A stretch of 64,000 nucleotides of DNA, taken from positions 220,852,596 to 220,916,595 of the forward strand of contig NC_089824.1 of assembly GCF_035046505.1 (NCBI RefSeq), written 5' to 3'. The position numbers and the translations under genes are program-made. The notes under the pieces are model-generated. The model did not search any database, was not told where the DNA came from, and worked only from the letters and a program-made list of their open reading frames with translations. The DNA is from Tiliqua scincoides (taxonomy: Eukaryota; Chordata; Lepidosauria; Squamata; Scincidae). Shown piece by piece: positions 44,813 through 57,164 of the stretch. Each line of letters opens with the position of its first letter. Position 1 is the first letter of the stretch.

Positions 44813-45703
44813 GACCTCCTGAGACCACGCATGTGAAGTGTTTTGAGCCCTCTGAAGGTTTGGGGAAATACTGTGCATCCCTGTTGTTGAAATGCAGTTG
44901 AGAGAGAGATCTGGGCATAGAAAAAGAAAAGTAATGGGGACAACTGCTAGACTCCACCCTAGTTACAAAGGAGATGCTGGTGGCTTGTGGTCCGCTTTCC
45001 TTCCCCTGTGGGCACTGGGGCAGGGTGACCTCTTGGCACAGTGCCCAGAGCAGGTGCCCCTCAGGCTCCACCCTAGATACGGCTGTGACAGCACTAGTTA
45101 AGTGCTTTCAGCAGGGAGTAGGCACATTCAGAGAGGAGAGTTACTCACTGGTTATTAGTCACAGCAGTGATGTAGAGCCTCCATATCCAGAGGCAGCATA
45201 CCTGGAAGGGACAACGGAAAGAAAAGGCCATTGCCGCTTTGCCTTGCTTGTGGATACTGCCTGAGAAATGGCATGCTTCTTGCAAGTCCTTGAAGAGGCA
45301 AGGACAAGAGAAAACTTTGCTTTAGGGTCTCTAAATGGAGCTTAAAGGAGGTGTGGATCTCAGTGAGGGGGAACCAGTCCAGAGCTGTCACATAATCAGT
45401 GTGTAAGTAATAGGACTTGGTGGCTGGGGATACCATGCCTACAAGGAGGTGGGGGGTCTGTACTCTCTCCTGTTCCCCCCTTTGTCATAGTTAGTGCACG
45501 AGCTCCGCCTAGTGGTGGGAATATTGACTGCAAACAGAATGATTGAAAAATGAAAACTTTTATTTCTACGGACTAGATTCTCAGCTCTCAGAGCACCTCT
45601 GTCAGCCTGCCAAACTTACTCCTTGAGAACAGCTTCACTGGGGTGAGCTGCTTTTTGTGGGAAACCTGGCAGACAGTCCTCCAATCACCCCATTCCTCTA
45701 GGA

Positions 45704-46157
45704 CAGGGGTGTCCAAAGTTTTTGGCAGGAGGGCCACGTTGTCTTTCTGACACTGTGTCGGGGGCCGGGGAAAAAAGAATTTACTTTTAAAATTTGAATA
45801 AATTTACTTAAGTTTACATAAATGAATATATTAAAGGTGAACTTATATGAATGACTGAAGGTCTTGCAATACCTCAAGGCCTATAAAAGGCACAAAGCAA
45901 GGCTAGCCTTTCCTTTTCTGCCACTACTACATCACAGATGTGAAACAGTAAGCAGTGGAGGGAACCCTCATTCCACAGCTCATGCAAGAGGTCAAACAGT
46001 TGCCCTCACGCTGAGAGCAGTTGCGTCGGGCCAGTGCGGGCTCCAGCAAATCTCTGGAGGGCCAGAGGCTCATTGGAGACTGGGAGCTCCCTGCGTGCTA
46101 CACTGAGAGGCCTCGAGGGCTGCAAGTGACCCCAGGGCCGAGGTTTGGGCACCCCTG
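45704..46157. mobile_element. hAT-like non-autonomous element, second long copy
   Basis: Ends CAGGGGTGTCCAAAG and TTTGGGCACCCCTG; flanks CTCTAGGA and GTCTAGGA match 7/8. Collinear with 42978-43441. Confidence 0.9.
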
Positions 46158-46439
46158 GTCTAGGAAAAGACAACACACTGCTGTGCTAGAGGCAGGGATG
46201 ATGATGACATCCCCAGTCAGTATAGCAGTCCTCCTGCTTCCCCAGTTTGCATGCCTGAAAATTCTCACCTAAAACAACAAGACGGTCCACCTACAGGTAT
46301 TCAAATGGCAGCAGTAGTTACTTAAGGCAGGAGGAGAATTTAAGGGGCTTGTCAGAAACCAAAAGGAAGCCGTAAACAGCAGTGGAAGTGAGCTGCCTGA
46401 AGAATTGAGTGGTGGGCGATGTGTACTGGGAATGTGTGG

Positions 46440-46665
46440 TGGGCGAGGAGGCAGGTGAGGCAGAGCCTCCCCACCAGAGTCCTTCAAAAAGCCCCGCCGC
46501 CGTGTGAGGTGCTCAAGCACTCTCAACCCATGCGCTCTGCCTATGCTTCCATTTTGCTCCACTGCCTGGAATGGCTCTGAAGGGGAGGGGGAGAGGCCGC
46601 TTGCACGCCACAGTGAGGTTCCCTGCCAAACTGAGTGCTTTGCACCCCCTCTAGCTATGTCACTG
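46440..46665. mobile_element. hAT-like MITE, left end unclear
   Basis: Right part GGAATGGCTCTGAAGGGGAG to CCCTCTAGCTATGTCACTG belongs to the CAGTGGCGTAGCTAG family. The left terminal repeat is replaced by a GGCAGGTGAGGCAGAGCCTC palindrome. Confidence 0.6.
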
Positions 46666-46983
46666 TCCAGCATAGTTTCTGCCCTGCTTCTATGTGGACA
46701 TCTTCTGCAGCCCATGGGCTCCTTAGGCAGGGATTCAGCTTTCTGGTCTGGTCTGGAAAGGTGGGCTATCCATTGCCTTTCAGTGAATAGATAGTTCAGT
46801 GTTGGGATTGACGGCGTGGTCCTAGAGGAGAGGTCCCCAGTTTGGCTGCCATGGCCACGTCTCTCAGCTCCTAAGGCATGCGCTCCTCCCCTCTCCTCTT
46901 CTTCCCACCTTCCAACTGCTTGCTTGAGGGTTCAGTTGTGTATGACTGTAGGTGGCAGGTTCCCCCATCCAGAGTTAAGAGTA

Positions 46984-47030
46984 CATTATTAGTAGTAGTA
47001 GTATTAGTATTAGTATTAACAACAACAGCA
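46984..47030. repeat. (AGT)n-like microsatellite
   Basis: Imperfect AGTAGT/ATTAGT run followed by AACAACAAC. Confidence 0.85.
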
Positions 47031-47129
47031 TTTGTATACTGCCTTATCTCACTGTCTCTCACAACATGTTGTGAGAGTCTTACAGACTCAAGATGGTTCA
47101 CATCGGCAGGCTATACTAGAACCCTTCAC

Positions 47130-47520
47130 CAGGGCCTCTGAGCGGAATTTTATCTGGAGGGGCGGTACAAAGTTTCTTTTGGGCCCCTTTGCAAAGGGGG
47201 AAATGTGAAACAGAGCAGGAGAGAGTGGTGATGGGCAAGCAGAATGGGGGCAGGGAGGGGCAAAACAGGGTGGGGGGAGGGTGGAGACAGCTGGAAAAGT
47301 CGTTGGAGCCCAGGTCTACCCACCCATGTGGCATCAGTAGTGTCCCCAGCATCCCCAGTTGTGGCTGTGTCCCCAGCATCCTGTGCAGGCAACAAGTCTG
47401 AGTAGATTGGAAAATGTCAGATCCCAGGTAATTTCTGGGCCCCCTCCTTTGGCTCCTGGGCCCTCCCTTTTGACCCTGGGCCCGGGTACAAATTACCCTC
47501 TTAGCCCCTGCCCTTCACTT
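47130..47520 (+). repeat. Dispersed repeat related to 38530-39265
   Basis: See the inverted counterpart. Contains GGGCCTCTGAGCGG, a G-rich centre and CCTGGGCCCGGGTACAAATT. Class unknown. Confidence 0.5.
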
Positions 47521-48246
47521 CCAGATGGAATCCTTCATGGGCTGGTCCTCATATCTGGTGTGTGGGTCTGCATTCCCAGCTTCCAGCATGAGCAGCTTCA
47601 GGTCAGCCAAGCTGTCAATCATTCTTTCCTGGAAGCTGAATTTCCAAGAGTGAGTGAGTGGTGCTGGTGAGACTCCTGGTGAATCCGCCTTTATAAATTT
47701 TGGGGCACGGAAAACAACCCTTTGTGCGCTTCCATCCTGCGCGTCCACTTGCTAATTAATGGATATGTCATTCACTGCTAAGTCGGAACTCTGAATGTGA
47801 TTGTGCGTGTGTCCCACCTGCTGCGCATGCTGCCCATGTTTTCAAAAGCAATGCCAGTAACACACCGCAATTGCGTACAGTCCTCTATAATATGGTCCAG
47901 TCTGAATCTGCTCCCAGAACGTTTGGGTGGAGGCCACGACATGAACAGCCTCCTAGCAGAAGGTGCTGGACAAGGAATGGGGGAGAATGGCACGGCCTCC
48001 CGTCAGTGCTGCTTCTGGAATGGTGCAGACTGTGGTGGTCACAGGTGGTGTGCGATGGAAGCCAAGGGGGAGACTCTGCCTCCCCAAGTCCTGGCCGGCT
48101 TTTGCTGTGCCTATTTCAGTGCAGCAAAAGCCAGGGTGTGCTTGTACCCAGTGTGGTGCATGGGGGTCAGAGAGGGTCAGGTAAGCCTGCCCAAGGGATA
48201 AGCAGACCTTAAGCGCAGCTAAAATTCTGATGCCCGGTCACACACT

Positions 48247-50155
48247 TAGAACATAAGAACATAAGAACAGCCCCACTGGATCAGGCCATAGGCCCATCTA
48301 GTCCAGCTTCCTGTATCTCACAGCGGCCCACCAAATGCCCCAGGGAGCACACCAGATAACAAGAGACCTCATCCTGGTGCCCTCCCCTACATCTGGCATT
48401 CTGACTTAACCCATTCCTAAAATCAGGAGGTTGCGCATACACATCATGGCTTGTACCCCATAATGGATTTTTCCTCCAGAAACTTGTCCAATCCCCTTTT
48501 AAAGGCGTCTAGGGTAGACGCCAGCACCACATCCTGTGGCAAGGAGTTCCACAGACCGACCACACGCTGAGTAAAGAAATATTTTCTTTTGTCTGTCCTA
48601 ACCCGCCCAACACTCAATTTTAGTGGATGTCCCCTGGTTCTGGTATTATGTGAGAGTGTAAAGAGCATCTCCCTATCCACTCTGTCCATTCCCTGCATAA
48701 TTTTGTATGTCTCAATCATGTCCCCCCTCAAGCGTCTCTTTTCTAGGCTGAAGAGGCCCAAACGCCGTAGCCTTTCCTCATAAGGAAGGTGCCCCAGCCC
48801 CGTAATCATCTTAGTCGCTCTCTTTTGCACCTTTTCCATTTCCACTATGTCTTTTTTGAGATGCGGCGACCAGAACTGGACACAATACTCCAGGTGTGGC
48901 CTTACCATAGATTTGTACAACGGCATTATAATACTAGCCGTTTTGTTCTCAATACCCTTTCTAATGATCCCAAGCATAGAATTGGCCTTCTTCACTGCCG
49001 CCGCACATTGGGTCGACACTTTCATCGACCTGTCCACCACCACCCCAAGATCTCTCTCCTGATCTGTCACAGATAGCTCAGAACCCATCAGCCTATATCT
49101 AAAGTTTTGATTTTTTGCCCCAATGTGCATGACTTTACACTTACTGACATTGAAGCGCATCTGCCATTTTGCTGCCCATTCTGCCAGTCTGGAGAGATCC
49201 TTCTGGAGCTCCTCACAATCACTTCTGGTCTTTACCACTCAGAAAAGTTTGGTGTCGTCTGCAAACTTAGCCACTTCACTGCTCAACCCTGTCTCCAGGT
49301 CATTTATGAAGAGGTTGAAAAGCACCGGTCCCAGGACAGATCCTTGGGGCACACCGCTTTTCACCTCTCTCCATTGTGAAAATTGCCCATTGACACCCAC
49401 TCTCTGCTTCCTGGCCTCCAACCAGTTCTCAATCCAGGAGAGGACCTGTCCTCTAATTCCCTGACTGTGGAGTTTTTTCAGTAGCCTTTAGTGAGGGACC
49501 GTGTCAAACGCCTTCTGAAAGTCCAGATATATAATGTCCACGGGTTCTCCCACATCCACATGCCTGTTGACCTTTTCAAAGAATTCTATAAGGTTCGTGA
49601 GGCAAGACTTACCCTTACAGAAGCCATGCTGACTCTCCCTCAGCAAGGCCTGTTCGTCTATGTGTTTTGAGATCCTATCTTTGATGAGGCATTCCACCAT
49701 CTTACCCGGTATGGATGTTAGGCTGACCGGCCTATAGTTTCCCGGGTCCCCCCTCTTTCCCTTTTTAAAAATAGGCGTGACATTTGCTATCCTCCAATCT
49801 TCTGGCACCGTGGCTGTTTTGAGGGACAAGTTGCATAACTTAGTCAAGAGATCTGCAACTTCATTCTTCAATTCCTTGATAACCCTTGGGTGGATGCCAT
49901 CAGGGCCCGGTGACTTATTGATCTTAAATTTATCAATGAGGTCTGAAACATCTTCTCTTTTAACCTCTATCTGACTTAACTCCTCGGTCAGGAGGGGCCG
50001 TTCGGGCAGCGGTATCTGCCCGAGGTCTTCTGCCGTGAAGACAGATGCAAATAACTCATTTAATTTCTCTGCCATCTCTAAGTCTCCTTTTATCTCCCCT
50101 TTCCCTCCCTCACCATCCAGAGGGCCAACCGCTTGCATGCAACCTGCCACCCTCC
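48247..50155 (-). mobile_element. Young CR1 LINE, longest copy, ORF2 nearly intact
   Basis: Antisense, with the octamer tail at 48249-48270. ORF2 segments on the - strand are 49488-50150 (KSPGPDGIHPRVIKELKNEV, NYRPVSLTSIPGKMVECLIK, YLDFQKAFDTVPH), 49239-49421 and 48444-49238. One stop codon follows FDTVPH near 49489 and another lies near 49240, just after the catalytic FADDTKLF. Apart from these and the 5' truncation it is a near-complete ORF2 C-terminal half. Protein differences from the 25562 copy are very few over about 350 residues. Confidence 0.95.
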
Positions 50156-50639
50156 TCTGCCCCCACCCGTCCTCCTAATTCAAACAGAGGTGGAGGAGAT
50201 GGTGGCCATTCTGTTCCTGATCAGAGAAGAGGATCAGCACTGCTGCGATGTCCTCTTCTTCCCCCAGTGCCACCACCACCTTCCACCATGGCACTGGATG
50301 CAGGCCTTCTAGCTCACCCAGCTTTCCTGCTTCCTTTTCCTCGCTTAGCCACTCAGTGTTTTGAGATACGGAAGGGCTGGAACAAGGGAGCGCGGAGAAG
50401 TGGATGTAGGTCAGTGCTCCCCCCAGCTTCTGTTTTGTCCCTGCTCTGTTGCTCTGTTTCAAAATATGGAAAAACAGATCAATGAGGAAGAAGTAATGGT
50501 CAAATTGAGGCAGTCAAGGGGCCAGGGTCATATTGGCTCGTGACCATGAGGAATGTTTGTTTTTTGCCTCTCTGCAAGCACCATTCAGTTTGACACATTC
50601 TGCTTTTCAGTCACAAGATGTTGGTCACAGGTTGTGGTG

Positions 50640-50720
50640 ATGGCGTCGGGCCTAGATGCCTTTAAAAGGGGATTGGACAGATTTCTAGAAAAGTCCATCA
50701 CAGGTTACAAGCTGTCATGG
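50640..50720 (+). mobile_element. CR1 LINE fragment, sense
   Basis: GGCCTAGATGCCTTTAAAAG, GGGATTGGACAGATTTCTAG and ACAGGTTACAAGC correspond to the ORF2 end (LDAFKRGLDRFLE) and start of the 3' UTR. About 80 bp only. Confidence 0.75.
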
Positions 50721-51074
50721 GTTGTGCAACCTCCTGAAGCATGTTCTTCGTGATGCTACCCCATCATCGTTTCTTGCTTTCTCATCCAGAGCAAATTCCA
50801 CGGTGACATCTCACCTCCCCTTCCTCAAATTCATCCTTTCCACAAGGTCCTTGTTTCACCTGCATCGTCGCTCATAACCATGTTGGAAGTAGGTGTAACT
50901 TCATTGGCTAACATACCCTCCCTTGCTACCCTTACCTGCCTTCCATTTTTTGTCTCCCCACTGTGAAAATTTATCCTTGGACCTGACTTTTCACACTAAT
51001 GCCATCAAGTTGTCATCTCTAAAAGAAGAAAATGAATTGCATTGCCCCCAAAAAAACCTCAGTTCACAAATCAG

Positions 51075-51101
51075 TAATAATAATAATAATAATAATAATT
51101 A
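51075..51101. repeat. (AAT)n microsatellite
   Basis: About nine AAT/ATA units. Confidence 0.9.
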
Positions 51102-51812
51102 AAATTGATACGATCCACAATTATACAAAGTTGTTTATACAAGTGCTTCTCAGAAAGACTCAACTCAAAAATCACATTTTGGTGGCTGGGGAACTGAAGG
51201 GCTCCCATCCAATCCATTCACTCCGCGTCCCAAGACAACTATGGTTGATAGACCAATTACTCCTCTATGCTCTCAACAGCTGTAGCTGAAGTCCATACAA
51301 TAATAATTAGAACGATTGTTCTCCTTCAGAATGAAGAGCAAACTGGAACTAGGGCTCTTATTCATAATCACAGTTCTCTATAATTGTAGATTGCCTCTTG
51401 TGATAATTATTGGTTTGTGAACGGATAGATTTTTGCAACACAAGCTATTTTCATATTTAATTGCTGCCTTCAAATATTTGGGTGGACTCTTGAGAATGGA
51501 CCTTTCTCTAGTTCTAACCTCTCTGTCTCTCCTACAAGGAAGCAGGTGACATTTGACATGCTGCCCAGCGGGCAGACCCGTCGACGGCCAAGGCTGCCAT
51601 CACTCATGCAGACACACCGATGATGCAGAACTTTGAACTTTTTATTACAAAAATATCTTGCAAGCGAAAACAAAAACCAAAAACAAAAGAACAAACTTAA
51701 GGTGCAATTTGTACAAACAGTCATCCAATACATTTTTGATCTGCAACAAATACATCCCAACTGCTTCATTTTCCCCCCCTCCTGGTCCTGTGTTCCTTCC
51801 AGCAAAAGCTAA

Positions 51813-51831
51813 GTGGGGGGGGGGGGGGGGA
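51813..51831. repeat. Poly(G) run
   Basis: About 18 G within the presumed 3' UTR (C-run on the transcript). A likely site of sequencing error or length variation. Confidence 0.9.
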
Positions 51832-52676
51832 ATCTCCAACACCCCACTTTGGGCCGGCTCTGATCAGCTAAAGCTCTAGAGTTCTCTTTCAAGCAATGGT
51901 ACCATTGGACTTCCATGCATTCCCATCTAACACCACTGGGAAGAGGAATGGTGGCAATGGAGCAGGTGGTAAAAAAGACATTGAGCAGCTGGTATTAGAT
52001 TCATGCCTTGAAGGAAAGGCCAGAGTTGATGTCTGGGTAAACACAGAGCTGAGGCCAAAAAGGGCACTGGAGCATCTAATTCCCTCTTCCCCCTCTGTAA
52101 CTGCTATGTTGTGAAGTTTCATTTTCCTGACAGCAAAGGACGTGGCGTGGGGGGTGGGGAAACACAGAACACTGTGATGTAAGTTGTACAAGACATTACA
52201 GAGGGTCAATCCAACGACTCAACAAGCGGCACTCATTTTGGGCAGTCACAACGAGTCTCTATTGTAGCAACAGTTTTCTATATTGTAAGGGCTAGTTGAG
52301 CCTTGAGGGCTGTTCCAACACCAGGAACCCCTATTCGTGTTTTAAAAGTGCAACCAGGATACAACTGAAAGGGCTTAATAACGTCGGAAGGGTGAAATGC
52401 CAGTCCAGGGACCCTGTATCTTGCACAGCTTCCAGGACTTCATGTGTCCCCTTTCTCACACCCAAGTGTGTATATGTCTTCCCTACAGAATTTTTCTACA
52501 ATTTGGAAACCCAAGAATGAACTGTCCCAGTGGGTCAAACACCACGGATAGGTCTTCTTAGAAGGTGGAATATGGTGGTCAAATAGCCCTGGGTGGTGTA
52601 AACATGTGCCGATCCGTTCACAGTCCTGACAAGGAGCCAGCTACACACTTCATATGATGCCAGCACATTTTGAGAC

Positions 52677-52758
52677 ATTACCAGTACATTTACCAGTACA
52701 TTTACCAGTACATTTACCAGTACAATTACCAGTACAGTACAAGTACCAGGAAATTACC
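52677..52758. repeat. 12-bp minisatellite in SIRPA-like 3' UTR
   Basis: Five to six copies of ACATTTACCAGT, degenerating to the right (ACAATTACCAGT, then shorter units). Confidence 0.92.
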
Positions 52759-55045
52759 AGTACAAGCCAGCTTGGTTCTTTGACACATAATGCGGAATCA
52801 ATTCAGATTCGACCTGCAAAAACCTGTCATGATTTGTCCTTCTCCATGCTGGACCCTGAACTCTCCAGGGCCAAAGTTGGAACATTTCTGGAAGAAAACA
52901 GGATGACAACACTTCTGCAACCCCACCCCTTCCTTCTTTGCTGTTCCCTTTTATGTTTGCAAAATGCCAGTTAGTTCCTAAGTTGCATTATAATAAAAAG
53001 GAACACACACAGAGCCACCAAAATACAAAAAACAAAAAACGGGAAGTTTGGTTACTGGCAGCAAAAATCACTGAGGATTGGTTATGATGTCTTGGTTGTG
53101 GGAAGCGGACGGTTTAAGATTTTATTTCTGCCCCCAGCACTCTATTCTTTGCTTTGCTTTTGTGCTTTTTTCACACTAGTGCTAAGTACACAGTACTACA
53201 CCCACTTACAAAGAACACACACAAATATTGGTAGTTTTTAGTTCTAACGGAGTAAACGGTTATAATGCCGAACAGTCAATACAGGTGGTACAATGGTGTC
53301 TTTTGGGGGAGCCCCACCCGGGAGGGCAGGACGGTGCTACTCATTCGCTCTGGTGGTCTTCTGCCTCGCTCTGCATTTCAGGAATGGAGAAGGAGCAAGG
53401 CGGCCAGGAGGAGGCAAACAAAGCCCCACGGATACTGAAAATGTGAGCCTTGGTGGCCTGGGTTTCCTAAAGGGCACGGGGCAATCAAGGGGCAACAAAC
53501 TGCCTACTTCTTTGGTCCCACACATAGATGTTTCTTCTTCAAGTACAGCCCTCCTTCTCAAGAGGTGACCAATAGGACATCAGGCCTGCTGAGTCCCTCT
53601 GTCATCTTGCCAAGCCCCCTTGCTTCTTCCCCTCCCGTTCTCTGCTGCCAGTCCTGCAATCACCAGCCCAGTCCTCTCTAGTCCTGGCCACATTGCCTTG
53701 GGGTAGTGCACACTCAGGATCAATGTTAAAACACAGAATGGCCACCACCTAGGAAAGCAAAAACAACCCATGACAGATTCTCCATAATGCAACAGGCCAA
53801 AGTGTGGAGCTTCCCTGCTTGACCAAGCTATGGACAGAGATGAGTGGACATGCTTGGCTGTGTGATTGACCTGGGAAGGGTTATTTTTTTCTGGTCAAGC
53901 AAGCCATCTTCAGTTGAAATCCCTGTCACATGACGCACATGCACAGAGCACTTGCACTCCACAGGCCTGTGGCTGAAGTTTCTGCCCCAGTGAGCCAATC
54001 AGATTGGGGAGGGGATTATGAAGAGGAAAGTGGGAGGGCCAGGGACCAGATTCTGCAACATAATCCCTAATTTCCTATGGCCCAAGGCCATTATACAGGC
54101 CACAATGTATATCCAAGGCCTGCAACAGCAGAGACACTTTGGGATGAAATTTTTTAAAAAAGTAGTTGGTTATTTTAAAAGGAGAACATCACATCAAAAG
54201 GCTGTCTACACATTTGGCTTTGCCAGAGAGGGCGCCCTGGACTAGGTGAGATGGCAAAGGGGAATCCGGGCCGCGCACAGGCTGCTGCATCTCAAAGAGG
54301 CACTGTCCCGAGACGTGTTGTCAGGGGAAAAGGAATCTGTGGGTTATAGCAATACAAAGTGAAACAGACACCATCATGGTCAAGAAAACAGGTTTCCTCC
54401 TCCCAGGGGCACCAGGGAAGGTGGGAGGTTCCTTTTCCCACATTCCACTCAGCCCAGTGGAGAGTCTTGATAGTGAAAGTGTCGAACAGCTTCTTTCTAT
54501 CCCACAGGCAACTGGGGAAGCCAAGTTGGATCAGTCCTGGAAAGGCGTCTCAAGGTGGCACCTGAGACAAGTCCTGGCTGCCTTGAAGAGAGCAGAGGGA
54601 AGGTCTTCAGCAGGGCAAGAACAGTCCTCCTGCTTAAAAGCAACTGCCATCGTACACCTCTTGCTCTGTGGGTGTGTGTGTGTCTATTGTGTTGCGTTGC
54701 TGAATTAAGAGAACAAAGCTGTTGTTCCAGTGGTAAGTGGTGTTAGATCCTCCGGCGGTCTAGGCCTCGCTCGTCCACTTGGTAGCAGGGGAGGAAGAGG
54801 CACCATGAACTAGCCAAAAGACCAGGAAGCAACTGTGTGTAGCACCATTTGGCTTCCTCCTTGACCTTGGCTACGTACGTCAAGTCCCACTTGAAGAAAC
54901 CACAGGAACCACACTTTGGCAGGCAAATCCCACTGTGCCTCCATGGAAAGCGAGAGTTAGGCCAAAGCCAAGAATCCAAGGAGACCCCAGGCATCCCTCC
55001 AGAAGCGCCGGTGAGCAACAGAGAGCTGACAGCCAGAGCCAGAGA

Positions 55046-55303
55046 TCATTTGCTCTGCACCTGCACGCTGGCATACTCCGAGCTGGCTTCCTCCGGCTTC
55101 GGGGCAGGTCTTTTGGGTGCTTTGCTTAGGTGCACCATGTCCAAATCTGCATAGGTGACATTGTCGTCATTGGGAGCTGGCTGACCAGTCTGGATGCTGG
55201 CATATTCGGACTGCTGGCTGGGCTCGACTGCCTGGCGTGGGCTCTTCTTGGGAGCTTTGTCAAAGTTTAGGTCTGCATATTCGACGTTGTTGGGATCAGG
55301 AAC
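55046..55303 (-). CDS. SIRPA: SIRPA-like receptor, terminal cytoplasmic exon with four ITIM-type motifs
   Basis: The acceptor (CTTCCTGCTCAG on the - strand) opens the exon at 55303 in phase 0; TGA is at 55046-55048, giving 85 residues. Four tyrosine motifs appear in order: VEYADL (7-12), SEYASI, VTYADL and SEYASV. The order, spacing and surrounding words (TYADLDMVHLSKAPKRPAPK, SEYASVQV) closely match human SIRPA (LTYADLDMVHLNRTPKQPAPK, SEYASVQV). When phosphorylated, such motifs recruit SHP-1/SHP-2 phosphatases; in mammals the receptor binds CD47 and restrains phagocytosis. The long tail marks the inhibitory type and not an activating SIRPB-like form with a short tail. It pairs with exons at 59408, 62532 and 63945. 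Confidence 0.95.
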   Translation of the reverse strand, partial: VPDPNNVEYADLNFDKAPKKSPRQAVEPSQQSEYASIQTGQPAPNDDNVTYADLDMVHLSKAPKRPAPKPEEASSEYASVQVQSK

Positions 55304-55385
55304 CTGAGCAGGAAGGAAGGAAGAAAGGGGAGGAAAAAGTGAATAGGAGAACACAAGAATCTCCCAGCTGGATCAGAACAGGTGC

Positions 55386-55880
55386 CCCTAACAACATAAG
55401 AACAGCCCTGCTGGATCAGGCCATAGGCCCATCTAGTCCAGCTTCCTGTATCTCACAGCGGCCCACCAAATGCCCCAGGGAGCACCCCAGATAACAAGAG
55501 ACCTCATCCTGGTGCCCTCCCTTGCATCTGGCATTCTGACATAGCCCATTTCTAAAATCAGGAGGTTGCACGTACACATCATGGTGTGTAACCCACAATG
55601 GATTTTTCCTCCAGAAACTAGTCCAATCCCCTTTTAAAGGTGCCCAGGCCAGACGCCATCACCACATCCTGTGGCAAGGAGTTCCACAGACCAACCACAT
55701 GCTGAGTAAAGAAATATTTTCTCTTGTCTGTCCTAACTCTCCCAACACTCAATTTGAGTGGATGTCCCATGGTTCTGGTGTTATGTGAGAGTGTAAAGAG
55801 CATCTCTCTATCCACTCTGTCCATCCCCTGCATAATTTTGTATGTCTCAATCATGTCTCCCCTCAGGCATCTCTGCATAT
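55386..55880 (-). mobile_element. CR1 LINE 3' end in SIRPA-like intron
   Basis: Antisense CR1 covering the 3' UTR and the ORF2 end (the 55618-55914 frame: GDMIETYKIMQGMDRVDREM, GLWNSLPQDVVMASGLGTFK). It lies only about 80 bp upstream of the last exon in transcript direction and in the same orientation as the gene. Confidence 0.9.
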
Positions 55881-56350
55881 TTTTTCTACCAGGTGGAGGT
55901 TTATCAGCCATCAAGGCTGATAGCTAAAAGCCCTTCCAAGCTATCTAAAGCCAGTGGCTAAACTGCAATATCTTCTGGTAGTGAATTTCACGAGCCACAT
56001 CTGAATTTATGTGAAACAATACTTCCTTTTGTAATCTTCCCTTAGACTGCAAGCTCCTTTGGGGCAAAAACCTGTCTCCTTACACAATGAGAAAGCATCA
56101 TGCACCACACTGATGGCACTACGATTTGTAAAGACTACTACAAATGTATGCGTCAAAGAGATGAAATTCAAGTTTAGTCTTTCTGCAACATGTCTGTTTT
56201 CTACATGAACGGATTCCGATTTCTCCAAATGGATCACTGAAACATGCAACTCCCTCAAGATCTGCAGGGCTGCAGTGGCACAGCCCACAACAATTGCACC
56301 ATATTAGCTGCTAATGGTCAACCAGGCTTGTGTCAGTGGTAGGTGGCGGG

Positions 56351-56760
56351 TGTTGGAATTGGTGCAACTCCGTATGCTCTCAAGGGGTGGCAGGAGAGTG
56401 TCCTAAAAAGGGTTAAGCCATAGCCCAGTGTCCTTTGCAATTTTCCTGTCCACCTTGGATGACCTATGTGGGAGGGGCGTGATCCAGACCCTATATAACT
56501 CCTGAGCATGCTCTCCTCTCTCTCTCTTCCCTCTTCCTCACCACAACTGAGCAGACAAGATGGCATGCAGCAGGGATCTGCTGGCGCTGCCATCTTGACC
56601 ACATGGCACGCAGGACAAGGCAGCTGTAGGGCCTTGTTATCTTTAAGTCAGTGTACCTCTAAACATATTCAGATGTTGTAACCTTACTTCCAATGAATCA
56701 TGAGTAAATGAATCTGTTCTTGCAACTTCAACCAGCCAATGTTGTTTGTGTTTCTTGACT
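56351..56760 (+). mobile_element. Possible solo LTR (fossil)
   Basis: About 410 bp with TG near the left end, a TATA-like CCCTATATAACTCCTGAGC near 56490 followed by a CT-rich stretch, and a right part with GAGTAAATGAATCTG and a terminal CAGTCA. The layout suggests an LTR promoter. No clear target duplication and no internal region; the family is unknown and the call is weak. Confidence 0.3.
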
Positions 56761-57022
56761 AGCAGTCAGCCGGGTGTGGGAGGCTCCCTGGGGTTGATTC
56801 CCAGCAAAGGGGGGTTCTGCTGCTGAAGCAACTCTGCTCCCCCCCCTAAGGAGGAAACCAGGTTTAAGAAATTCCTCCAACAGCGGGGGGGGGCAGCTTT
56901 GGGGTGCCCTTCATCCCAAGCCTGTGGCTGCCTCCCTCCAGCCCACCATGGGTGTGATCTGCACTGATCCTGCAAACTTGAATGAGAAGCACATCTCCTG
57001 CCTGGGTATTGGGCTTTGTTCA

Positions 57023-57164
57023 GCAGTTTTCGCAAACCCAGAAGTGTGGGACTTCCAGTTACATCTAGAGGGTTCATGTGAATGAAGGAGCTCCTTTGTA
57101 TATGTGCCCCCTTTAAAAAAACAAAGAACTGGAAGTCCTACAATTCTGGGTTTGTGAAAACTGC
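57023..57164. repeat. Inverted repeat, 38-bp arms, 66-bp loop
   Basis: GCAGTTTTCGCAAACCCAGA...TTCCAGTT (57023-57060) is repeated inverted at 57127-57164 with about four mismatches. Probably a small fold-back MITE within the SIRPA-like intron. Confidence 0.75.

Larger units (their letters stand above)
51625..55045 (-). other. SIRPA: Probable SIRPA-like 3' UTR
   Basis: From the stop codon at 55046 leftward the sequence is almost free of transposons, unlike its surroundings, as expected of an exon under constraint. The best - strand poly(A) signal is AATAAA at 51641-51646 (TTTGTAATAAAAAG), after a T-rich stretch; the transcript would end near 51625. This gives a 3' UTR of about 3.4 kb; mammalian SIRPA also has a long one. 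The end point is inferred. Confidence 0.5.
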
